A stretch of DNA of 10,033 nucleotides from JBKJML01 sp046596415. Lineage in GTDB: Bacteria; Actinomycetota; Thermoleophilia; Gaiellales; Gaiellaceae. The notes beneath the pieces are model-generated. The model had not been told where the DNA came from. It did no database searches and worked only from the letters and a program-made list of their open reading frames with translations. The position numbers were made by a program, and so were the translations under genes. Below are positions 5,240-10,033 of the stretch, one piece after another. The stretch lies in the NCBI GenBank assembly GCA_046596415.1, contig JBKJML010000280.1, positions 1 through 10,033 on the forward strand, written 5' to 3'. Numbering within the stretch: position 1 is the stretch's first letter; every line of letters begins with the position of its first letter.

Positions 5240-5939
5240 AGCCGCGTTCGAGCCGCTCGCGCACCGCGGCGACGCGCGTCGCGCCCAGCGACTCACCGAG
5301 CGCGGCCGACCCGAGCTCGTTCGCCTCGCGGACGATTCGTTCCTGCTCGGTCTCCAGCCCACTGCGGACGACGAGGAGCGCCGCGTGCGCCGCCGCCCCC
5401 CACTCGGCAAGCGCGTCGAGCCCCTGCCCGGGCTTCTCGCCGACCTGGCGGGAGAGTCGAGGCATCGCGCCGAGCTCGCGAGCCAGGCTGGCGGCGTCGG
5501 CCGCAAGCGTCGAGGACTCGGCGGTCAGTGCCGCTTCCTCGCGCGTGAGCCCGGCTCGCCGTTCGCCGAGCCGGGCCAGATGGGCATCCGCTGCGGCAAC
5601 GTCGGCGCGCGCGAGCTCGATCGCGAGCTCGGCGGCCGAGATCGCCTCTTGCCGCGGACCCCGGCCGGCTCGAACCCGTTCCAGCTCGGCATCAGCGGCG
5701 GCAGCGACGTCGCGGGCAGCAGCGATCTGCCTTCGCGCCTCGATGTGTGCCTCGTCCAGGTGAGTGCGCTCGGTGGGCAGCCGCTCGAGCCACGTGGCGA
5801 TCTCGAGCGCCCGGGTGCGGAGCCGGTCGACCCGCTCGGAGATCGCGGTAACGGCACCCACGGCCGCAGCGAGCTCGTCGTCACGGCGCTCGAGCTCGAG
5901 CGCGTGGGTCAGGTGAGAGGCGGAGTGTGTATCGGTCAT
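5238..5939 (-). CDS. Coiled-coil protein of unknown function
   Basis: The 233-residue protein is not recognised. It is rich in Ala, Glu, Arg and Leu, with long heptad-like helices from about residue 10 to 170 (for example ELERRDDELAAAVGAV and HLDEAHIEARRQIAAARD). A shorter, less repetitive C-terminal part includes GLDALAEWGAAAHAALLVV. It lacks a signal peptide, membrane segment, cysteine or ATPase motif. The frame is open upstream to 6029, through the tRNA-Cys gene, but the ATG at 5939 is preferred. GATAAT on the minus strand (5946-5951) ends exactly 6 nt before that ATG, the geometry of a leaderless promoter, and upstream codons would lie in the tRNA. It follows tRNA-Cys by 33 bp, and its stop codon is inside the 17-bp inverted repeat. 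A structural or scaffolding role is only a guess. Confidence 0.75.
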   Translation of the reverse strand: MTDTHSASHLTHALELERRDDELAAAVGAVTAISERVDRLRTRALEIATWLERLPTERTHLDEAHIEARRQIAAARDVAAAADAELERVRAGRGPRQEAISAAELAIELARADVAAADAHLARLGERRAGLTREEAALTAESSTLAADAASLARELGAMPRLSRQVGEKPGQGLDALAEWGAAAHAALLVVRSGLETEQERIVREANELGSAALGESLGATRVAAVRERLERG

Positions 5940-5945
5940 CGAGCG

Positions 5946-5951
5946 ATTATC
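5946..5951 (-). promoter_or_regulatory. -10 element placed for leaderless transcription of the coiled-coil gene
   Basis: GATAAT read on the minus strand matches TATAAT at 5 of 6 positions. Six bases separate it from the ATG at 5939, so RNA would begin at the A of the start codon. No good -35 is seen 16-18 nt upstream. An AGGGGA stretch overlaps it and could serve as a weak ribosome-binding site if the RNA starts farther up, such as by read-through from tRNA-Cys. Confidence 0.45.
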
Positions 5952-5972
5952 CCCTGGATCGGCATGACGAAA

Positions 5973-6043
5973 AGGCGACGAGCGGATTCGAACCGCTGTA
6001 CGAGGCTTTGCAGGCCTCTGCCTAACCACTCGGCCACGTCGCC
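5973..6043 (-). tRNA. tRNA-Cys (GCA)
   Basis: On the minus strand this 71-nt sequence folds as a complete tRNA. The acceptor stem is GGCGACG/CGTCGCC, the anticodon stem GAGGC/GCCTC encloses the loop CTGCAAA with anticodon GCA (6009-6011), and the T arm contains GGTTCGAATCC. The discriminator base at 5973 is U, the hallmark of tRNA-Cys identity. CCA is not encoded. Four T residues follow the 3' end. A TACCAT hexamer (6059-6064, minus) 15 nt upstream is a possible -10 element. The coiled-coil gene follows on the same strand. Confidence 0.97.
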
Positions 6044-6131
6044 GCGAGCGGCCGTCCCATGGTACCGCGCGCCGTATCCGGCTCGCCCCGAGCCGCGTTG
6101 TACTTCCCGGTAAACGACGAGAGGAGCTTCC

Positions 6132-6197
6132 ATGTACATCGGCGGCGGACTGCTGACGCTGATCGTGATCATCGTCCTTTTGCTCTGGCTCTTCTAG
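6132..6197 (+). CDS. 21-residue hydrophobic membrane micropeptide
   Basis: An ATG (6132) opens a 22-codon frame ending at TAG (6195-6197), encoding a peptide that begins MYIGGG and continues almost entirely with Leu, Ile, Val and a terminal WLF. This is one membrane-spanning helix with no charged residue. A good Shine-Dalgarno site (GAGAGGAG, 6119-6126) lies 5 nt upstream, which supports translation. No homologue can be named from sequence alone; very small hydrophobic proteins are often missed in actinobacterial annotation. An alternative is that it is the beginning of a longer protein whose zinc-ribbon part lies in the -1 frame (next entry), if a frameshift or a sequencing error is present. 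Confidence 0.6.
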   Translation: MYIGGGLLTLIVIIVLLLWLF

Positions 6198-6328
6198 GAG
6201 CTCTCGGAGACGGCTTCACGCTCGGGCGCCGCCACCAGGCCTGGCAGTGCCCGCGATGCCGGTTCAAGCTCGGCTGCTGCGAGGGTGACACGGCCGAGTG
6301 CGCGGCACCGGAGCGGCACCGCGACTGA
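6198..6328 (+). other. Zinc-ribbon-like reading frame without a start codon
   Basis: Directly after the micropeptide stop, the frame ending at TGA (6326-6328) reads GDGFTLGRRHQAWQCPRCRF and then KLGCCEGDTAECA. That CPRC...CC...C pattern resembles a small metal-binding ribbon. The frame has no ATG, GTG or TTG between 6131 and the cysteines, and its upstream extension is arginine-rich antisense-like noise. It is in the -1 frame relative to the micropeptide; a single extra T in the TTTT run at 6178-6181 would join the two into a membrane-anchored zinc-ribbon protein. It may be a decayed gene, a frameshift product or a sequencing error, or chance. Confidence 0.3.
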
Positions 6329-6336
6329 CGCCGCGC

Positions 6337-6414
6337 CTACGACGCGTCGGGCCGCAGGAAGGTGACGAGCCCCGGGACCATCGCCACGAGGCACACGGTG
6401 AGCAGCAGTTCCAT
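6337..6414 (-). CDS. Possible 25-residue hydrophobic peptide
   Basis: On the minus strand an ATG at 6414 opens 26 codons ending in TAG (6337-6339). The peptide begins MELLLTVCLVAMVPGLVTFL and ends RPDAS, which would be one membrane helix with a charged C-terminal tail, as in real small membrane proteins. No Shine-Dalgarno site is evident in the 20 nt upstream and no promoter is obvious. It lies in the otherwise gene-poor stretch between the two tRNA genes. It could be chance, as Leu/Val-rich frames are frequent in GC-rich DNA. Confidence 0.3.
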   Translation of the reverse strand: MELLLTVCLVAMVPGLVTFLRPDAS

Positions 6415-6466
6415 GGTGGTACAACGCACGAAGGCCTGGAAAGGATTCGGGGGTAAAAGGCGTCGC

Positions 6467-6472
6467 TATACT
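6467..6472 (+). promoter_or_regulatory. -10 element of tRNA-Gly promoter
   Basis: TATACT matches the TATAAT consensus at 5 of 6 positions and lies 10 nt upstream of the mature tRNA-Gly 5' end, giving a predicted start near 6479. At 17-nt spacing the -35 region reads GATTCG (6444-6449), a poor match, so strength would rest on the -10 box. Confidence 0.6.
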
Positions 6473-6482
6473 TGCCTCCCAC

Positions 6483-6556
6483 GCGGATGTAGCTCAGTTG
6501 GCTAGAGCGTCTGCTTGCCATGCAGAAGGTCGTGGGTTCGAGTCCCATCATCCGCT
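6483..6556 (+). tRNA. tRNA-Gly (GCC)
   Basis: This 74-nt sequence folds as a full tRNA. The acceptor stem is GCGGATG/CATCCGC, the D arm has AGCTCAGTTGG, the anticodon stem TCTGC/GCAGA encloses TTGCCAT with anticodon GCC (6517-6519), and the T arm has GTGGGTTCGAGTCCCAT. The discriminator base is U, usual for bacterial tRNA-Gly. CCA is not encoded. A promoter -10 box precedes it and a strong terminator follows, so it is a single-gene transcription unit. Confidence 0.97.
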
Positions 6557-6558
6557 TC

Positions 6559-6585
6559 AAAAGGCCCTCACGGAGGGCCTTTTTT
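6559..6585 (+). terminator. Rho-independent terminator after tRNA-Gly
   Basis: A 7-bp stem GGCCCTC (6563-6569) / GAGGGCC (6573-6579) with a 3-nt loop is followed by six T residues (6580-6585) and preceded by four A residues. This is a textbook intrinsic terminator. The flanking A run lets it act weakly on the minus strand as well. Confidence 0.93.
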
Positions 6586-6609
6586 CGCGCTCGAAGCAGC
6601 GAAACGTCA

Positions 6610-6640
6610 GTGGGGGCGCTGCTCGGCGCAGCGCCCCCAC
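6610..6640 (-). terminator. Strong hairpin after the exported-protein gene
   Basis: A perfect 13-bp stem, GTGGGGGCGCTGC (6610-6622) with its complement (6628-6640), encloses TCGGC. It begins 12 nt after the stop codon of the minus-strand exported-protein gene, so it probably ends that transcript. Only a weak T run follows on the minus strand (TTT at 6602-6604 after TGACG), and none of note on the plus strand. Confidence 0.7.
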
Positions 6641-6652
6641 TCTTGTTCGTCG

Positions 6653-8293
6653 CTAGGCGACGACTTTGATCGCCAGCCTGAAGGCCGGCAGCTGGTAGCC
6701 GGCCGCGAGGCCGGGTGCGTCCTGTGCGAATCCGAGCAGCGGCACCATGCCGAGCTGCGGGTAGGCATACGCGGGCTGCTGCGTGTAGAGCAGCGGGTAC
6801 AGATCGATCAGGTGCGTGCCCGGCTCGCCCGTGGCGCGCAGCTGGATCTTCACGTCCCCGTTCGAGTTGAACCCGCACGCGTACCCGACGTAGCTGTTGT
6901 CGTAGGTGACCGCGACGGTGTTGTCGAGCTGCGTCCAACCGACGCCCTTCAGCTCGACCACGAACGGCTGCCCCGCCTTGACGACCTTCGGCATCGAGAC
7001 GAAGCTCCGCTTCACGTAATACGGGATCTGCGCCTTGACCTGGCCGTCCTGCGAGACCTGGACGACATGCCAGCCGCCGAGCCCGTCAGGGATCGTGACC
7101 GGCGCGTTGATCGTTCCCTCGGGAGTCGCGGTCGCCCTGCCGAGTGACAGCGAGACGAAGCTCCAACACGTCCCGGTGCAGTTGACGCGGTTTCCGACCA
7201 CCGTCGACCAGGAGAGCTCGACAGGCGCACTGGGGGTCAGCCCCGACGCCGTCAGGCCGACCTTGGCGAGCACCTGTCCGCTGGTCGAGCTCAGCTGGAG
7301 GGCCACAGACGTCGACACGCCGAGGTTGGCGAGCGACAGGGTCGTCCGAGCGTTGATCGTCGGCGTGACGGAGACCGGCCACTCGATGCTGACGGGCGGC
7401 GGGCCTGCGTCCTTCGTCACCTTGAACTTCAGCACGAGGCTGTCCGTCCACGGGACGGGCGACTGACGCATGTTGAGGTAGGGGACGGTGTGGCTCGAGC
7501 CGGCGTACTCGATCAAATGCACGCCCGGCCCACCGGCTGCACGAAGCGTGAACACGGCGACACCGCGGGTCGTGTTGGCGGAGACGGCCCCGGCGTAGCG
7601 GTTGTCGTAGAGGACACCGCCGACGCTCTCGTAGGTCGGCGAGCCCATCCCGACCACCTTCACGGTGATCGGCGTGCCGGTCGGTCCACTCGTCGGCGTG
7701 ATCGTCACCTTGCGCACGACCAGGAAGCCGCCCTTGGCGACCTGCACACCGTCGACGACGGCGTAGAGGTCATGCAGCCCGCCGAAGTCGATGGGCGCCT
7801 TGAAGCCGACGCTGAACGCTCCGGAGGCATCCGTCGTCGCTTTCGCGAGTGAGACGCCGATCTTGTCGACCTTGCGTCCGATGTAGTCGACGCTGTCGGG
7901 CTTCGGATCGAGGATGTAGCGGATGTTCGAGGTCATCCAGACGAGTGTCACGTCCTTCGAGGCCGGGAGGCCGGCGCCGGAGACGGTCACGGCCGTTCCC
8001 GGCAGCGCGACGTCCGGCACCGTCTTGAGGGCCTTCATCGCCTCGCCGGGCTTGCCGGGATCGATGACCGGGCCCGGAAGCGCGGGTGTGCCGGGGATCA
8101 GCGGTGCGGTGACCGGCCCCGGCTCGGCGAACGCTGCGGCCTGCGTCAAGAGCAGCGCGGCGGTCGCCGTCATGAGCACGACCAGGAGTCTCCGCCTCGA
8201 CGAGCCCGTGCGCGGCGTGCTGCCACCCCTGTCAGTCGTCTTCTTGCGGGCAGCGGCCGCGAGCGTGCCGGTGCCGAGTCGATTGGTACTCAC
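6653..8293 (-). CDS. Large exported protein with a duplicated beta-rich unit, possible Tat signal
   Basis: The 546-residue protein starts at a GTG (8291-8293) chosen because AAAGGAG (8299-8305) lies 5 nt upstream; the frame stays open to 8350, but those starts lack such a site. A long basic n-region leads to SRRRLLVVLM (residues 32-41), a twin-arginine-like motif, then a hydrophobic stretch and a likely cleavage site AFA/EPG after residue 56. A Pro/Gly-rich linker follows. The rest is Ser/Thr/Val/Gly-rich, like Ig-like or IPT/TIG cell-surface modules, and it is duplicated. VSGAGLPASKDVTLVW (104-119) matches ASGLTPSAPVELSW (349-362), and GVLYDNRYAG through LRAAGGPGVHLIEY (226-263) matches VTYDNSYVG through LRATGEPGTHLIDL (462-498). 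There is no sortase signal or C-terminal anchor, so secretion is likely. Function unknown. Confidence 0.85.
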   Translation of the reverse strand: MSTNRLGTGTLAAAARKKTTDRGGSTPRTGSSRRRLLVVLMTATAALLLTQAAAFAEPGPVTAPLIPGTPALPGPVIDPGKPGEAMKALKTVPDVALPGTAVTVSGAGLPASKDVTLVWMTSNIRYILDPKPDSVDYIGRKVDKIGVSLAKATTDASGAFSVGFKAPIDFGGLHDLYAVVDGVQVAKGGFLVVRKVTITPTSGPTGTPITVKVVGMGSPTYESVGGVLYDNRYAGAVSANTTRGVAVFTLRAAGGPGVHLIEYAGSSHTVPYLNMRQSPVPWTDSLVLKFKVTKDAGPPPVSIEWPVSVTPTINARTTLSLANLGVSTSVALQLSSTSGQVLAKVGLTASGLTPSAPVELSWSTVVGNRVNCTGTCWSFVSLSLGRATATPEGTINAPVTIPDGLGGWHVVQVSQDGQVKAQIPYYVKRSFVSMPKVVKAGQPFVVELKGVGWTQLDNTVAVTYDNSYVGYACGFNSNGDVKIQLRATGEPGTHLIDLYPLLYTQQPAYAYPQLGMVPLLGFAQDAPGLAAGYQLPAFRLAIKVVA

Positions 8294-8446
8294 GGTTACT
8301 CCTTTGTGGATGATGGCGGTCATGTTCGACCGTCGCCCGCGAAGGAGCATCCGCGGTGCCCCTGAAGTGTCCTGCGGGAAAACCGCGTCGTTTCAGGGCT
8401 CTTCGCTGATCGAGGGCCGAGGCGACCTGGCGTCGAGGGTCACCCG
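8294..8446 (-). promoter_or_regulatory. 153-bp leader of the exported-protein gene with three potential hairpins
   Basis: Read on the minus strand, the region between the RNase H stop and the exported-protein start can form three hairpins. The first is CCCTGAA/TTCAGGG (8392-8398 with 8360-8366), enclosing an inner GCGG/CCGC stem with an A/T-rich loop. The second is CCGCG/CGCGG (8352-8356 with 8337-8341) and the third is CGGTC/GACCG (8328-8332 with 8317-8321). The last ends about 10 nt before the AAAGGAG ribosome-binding site. No promoter was identified with confidence. It does not match any riboswitch consensus I can recall; a cis-regulatory RNA or an attenuator is possible. Confidence 0.4.
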
Positions 8447-8854
8447 CTACGACTCGGTGGCAGCGTCGAGCGCGTCGTTCACGAGCTGGTCGGCGAGCTT
8501 GTTGTGCTCGCGACGGACCGCCGTGTAGCTGACGCCTCGAAGCTCGCGAGCCAGACGGCCCGCACGCAGCGCGTACTCGCGCAGCGCCTCGTTTCTCACC
8601 CGGTACTCGCCGCGCATCTGTTTCACCATCAGCTCCGAGTCGGAGACGACCTCGAGCTCCTGCACGCCGAGCCGGATCGCATGCTCGAGCCCCGCCACGA
8701 GCGCGCTGTACTCGGCGACGTTGTTCGTCGCGATGCCGATCGCCTCGCCGTGGGCTGCGAGCACGGTCCCGTCGGTTGCCTCCAGCACGTACCCGTACGC
8801 GGCCGGACCGGGATTTCCCCGTGCGCCGCCGTCGGTGAAGAGCCGCGCCCTCAG
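8447..8854 (-). CDS. RNase HI family protein
   Basis: RNase HI cuts the RNA strand of RNA:DNA hybrids, removing primers and R-loops in the cytoplasm. The 135-residue protein is a complete RNase H fold domain with all four acidic residues: Asp8 (FTDGGARGNPGPA), Glu48 (NNVAEYSAL), Asp72 (SDSELMVKQ) and Asp122 (NKLADQL). It resembles the short AEY-type RNase HI domains of actinobacteria rather than the E. coli enzyme. The start is uncertain. CTG at 8852-8854 overlaps the aldehyde dehydrogenase stop as CTGA and puts the first strand at the family's normal place. A GTG at 8929 would add 25 unrelated residues lying fully inside the upstream gene. No strong Shine-Dalgarno site is present for either, consistent with translation coupled to the upstream gene. 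Confidence 0.88.
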   Translation of the reverse strand: MRARLFTDGGARGNPGPAAYGYVLEATDGTVLAAHGEAIGIATNNVAEYSALVAGLEHAIRLGVQELEVVSDSELMVKQMRGEYRVRNEALREYALRAGRLARELRGVSYTAVRREHNKLADQLVNDALDAATES

Positions 8855-10033
8855 GGCGCGGGCTGCTCGACGTTGTCGATCTGCGCCCGTTGGAGCTTGC
8901 CGGAGTAGTCGACGTAGACCGACTTCCACTCCGTGAACACGTCGAGTGCGGCTTGACCGGCCTCACGATGGCCGTTGCCGGTGTCCTTCGTGCCACCGAA
9001 CGGCAGGTGCACCTCGGCGCCGGTCGTGCCGGCGTTGATGTAGGTGATTCCGGATTGGAGATCGCGCATCGCGCGAAACGCCTTGTTGACGTCGCGCGTG
9101 AAGATCGCCGACGAGAGCCCGTAGCGGATCCCGTTCGCGACGCGGATTGCCTCGTCGAAGCCGCCCACTTTGATCAACGCCGTTGTCGGGCCGAAGATCT
9201 CCTCCTGCGCGATCCGCATCTGCGGGTCGACGTCGCCGAACACGGTCGGCCGGTAGTAGTGGCCGCTCGCGAGGTCGCCGCCGCTCGCGATCTCGCCGCC
9301 CGTCAGGAGCTTCGCGCCCTCCTGCTCGCCGAGCCGCGAGTAGCTGTCGATCCGTTCGAGCGCCTCCCGGCTGATCACGGGGCCGAGGTCGGTCTCAGGA
9401 TCCCAGCCGGGCCCGATCTGCATCTGCTCGGCCCGCGCGACAAGCCGTTTCTGAAGCTCCTCGTAGACCGCCTCGTGCGCGATCACACGGCTCGCGGCCG
9501 TGCAACGCTGCCCCGACGTGCCAAACGCCGACCAGACGATTCCCTCGACGGCGAGCTCGAGATCGGCGTCGTCCATGACGATGATCCCGTTCTTGCCGCC
9601 GAGCTCGAGATGGACGTGCTTGAGCTGGTCGGCTGCGTTCTTCGTCACGAGCACGCCGGTCTCGCGGGAGCCCGTGAAGGTGATGATCGGGACATCCGGG
9701 TGCGTGACGAGCCGCTCGCCCGCCTCCTCGCCGTAGCCGTGCACCAGGTTGACGACCCCGGCGGGCAGCCCGGCCTCCGAGAGCAGCTCGACGAAGCGCT
9801 CCGCGAGCAACGGCGTGTCCTCAGCGGGCTTCAGGACGACCGTGTTACCGCACACGAGCGCCGGTGTGAGCTTCCACGCCGGGATCGCGATCGGGAAGTT
9901 CCAGGGCGTGATCGCTCCCACGACACCGACCGGCAGCCGCATCGACATCTGGAACTTGTCGCGCAACTCCGACGGCGTCGTCTGGCCGAACATGCGGCGT
10001 CCCTCGCCGGCCATGTAGACGGCCATGTCGATC
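8851..10033 (-). CDS. Aldehyde dehydrogenase family protein (N-terminus outside window)
   Basis: This NAD(P)-dependent aldehyde dehydrogenase oxidises an aldehyde to the acid in the cytosol. About 393 C-terminal residues are present and the frame runs off the window, so roughly the first 100 residues are missing. Counting from the Met at 10026, key residues are Asn43 (TPWNFP), Lys66 (VLKPAE), Glu141 (LELGGKN) and the catalytic Cys175 (GTSGQRC). The rear motifs EEIFGP and LPFGGTKDTGNGHREAG are intact. The ending DVFTEWKSVYVDYSGKLQRA recalls a subgroup near ALDH7/semialdehyde dehydrogenases, but the substrate cannot be assigned. Its TGA overlaps the putative CTG start of the RNase H gene, making an unusual two-gene unit. 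No special regulation is visible within the window. Confidence 0.93.
   Translation of the reverse strand, partial: IDMAVYMAGEGRRMFGQTTPSELRDKFQMSMRLPVGVVGAITPWNFPIAIPAWKLTPALVCGNTVVLKPAEDTPLLAERFVELLSEAGLPAGVVNLVHGYGEEAGERLVTHPDVPIITFTGSRETGVLVTKNAADQLKHVHLELGGKNGIIVMDDADLELAVEGIVWSAFGTSGQRCTAASRVIAHEAVYEELQKRLVARAEQMQIGPGWDPETDLGPVISREALERIDSYSRLGEQEGAKLLTGGEIASGGDLASGHYYRPTVFGDVDPQMRIAQEEIFGPTTALIKVGGFDEAIRVANGIRYGLSSAIFTRDVNKAFRAMRDLQSGITYINAGTTGAEVHLPFGGTKDTGNGHREAGQAALDVFTEWKSVYVDYSGKLQRAQIDNVEQPAP

Noticed and set aside
5940..6029. N-terminal extension of the coiled-coil protein
   Set aside because: It would be translated from the tRNA-Cys gene, and a promoter-like element sits right before the internal ATG at 5939.
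5973..6556. tRNA genes as integration sites with attached mobile DNA
   Set aside because: No integrase and no repeat of either tRNA 3' end was found in the window.
8294..8446. Cyclic di-AMP or cyclic di-GMP riboswitch
   Set aside because: The location before an envelope gene fits, but the conserved core sequences I know for these classes are not present.
1..10033. CRISPR array or tandem repeat block
   Set aside because: No regularly spaced direct repeats were seen on reading the window.

Overview
The window is about 10 kb of very GC-rich chromosome, almost all codons ending in G or C. GTG and TTG starts are common, and several genes lack a Shine-Dalgarno site but have a -10-like hexamer just upstream of the start. 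Together with mostly housekeeping content, this suggests a high-GC actinobacterium. A deep lineage such as Thermoleophilia is a guess from general style, not proof. There is no transposase, integrase, phage gene or CRISPR array; it reads as core chromosome with one anomalous patch and some undescribed small elements.

Left block (1-2145, minus strand): folD, a cold-shock protein gene with its own terminator, gatC and the 5' part of gatA (cut by the window edge). These serve one-carbon metabolism, RNA chaperoning and Gln/Asn-tRNA amidation. Only 29 bp separate folD from a plus-strand cluster (2175-4709). That cluster has three tightly packed genes: an R2-like/ferritin-like diiron protein, an HMG-CoA reductase with intact catalytic residues, and a PaaI-type hotdog thioesterase whose TTG start overlaps the reductase stop. 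This looks like a small pathway operon (oxidation plus CoA-thioester chemistry). The reductase gene holds an 84-base, about 40% GC island in which codon choice flips to A/T-ending while the reading frame and conserved protein motif are kept. It is the most striking anomaly here.

Middle (4772-6660): a small putative exported four-cysteine protein; a 190-bp convergent gap bounded by a perfect 17-bp inverted repeat and full of hairpins; a coiled-coil protein of unknown function on the minus strand; and tRNA-Cys(GCA). From 6044 to 6482 there is no conventional-size gene, but there is a well-formed 21-codon hydrophobic micro-ORF with a ribosome-binding site, a zinc-ribbon-like reading frame without a start codon, a weaker 25-codon hydrophobic micro-ORF on the minus strand, and a tRNA-Gly promoter. 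tRNA-Gly(GCC) and its terminator follow.

Right block (6653-10033, minus strand): an aldehyde dehydrogenase (N-terminus beyond the window) overlaps an RNase HI-type gene by CTGA. After a 153-bp leader able to form several hairpins comes a large exported protein built from two copies of a roughly 240-residue beta-rich unit, with a strong hairpin after its stop.
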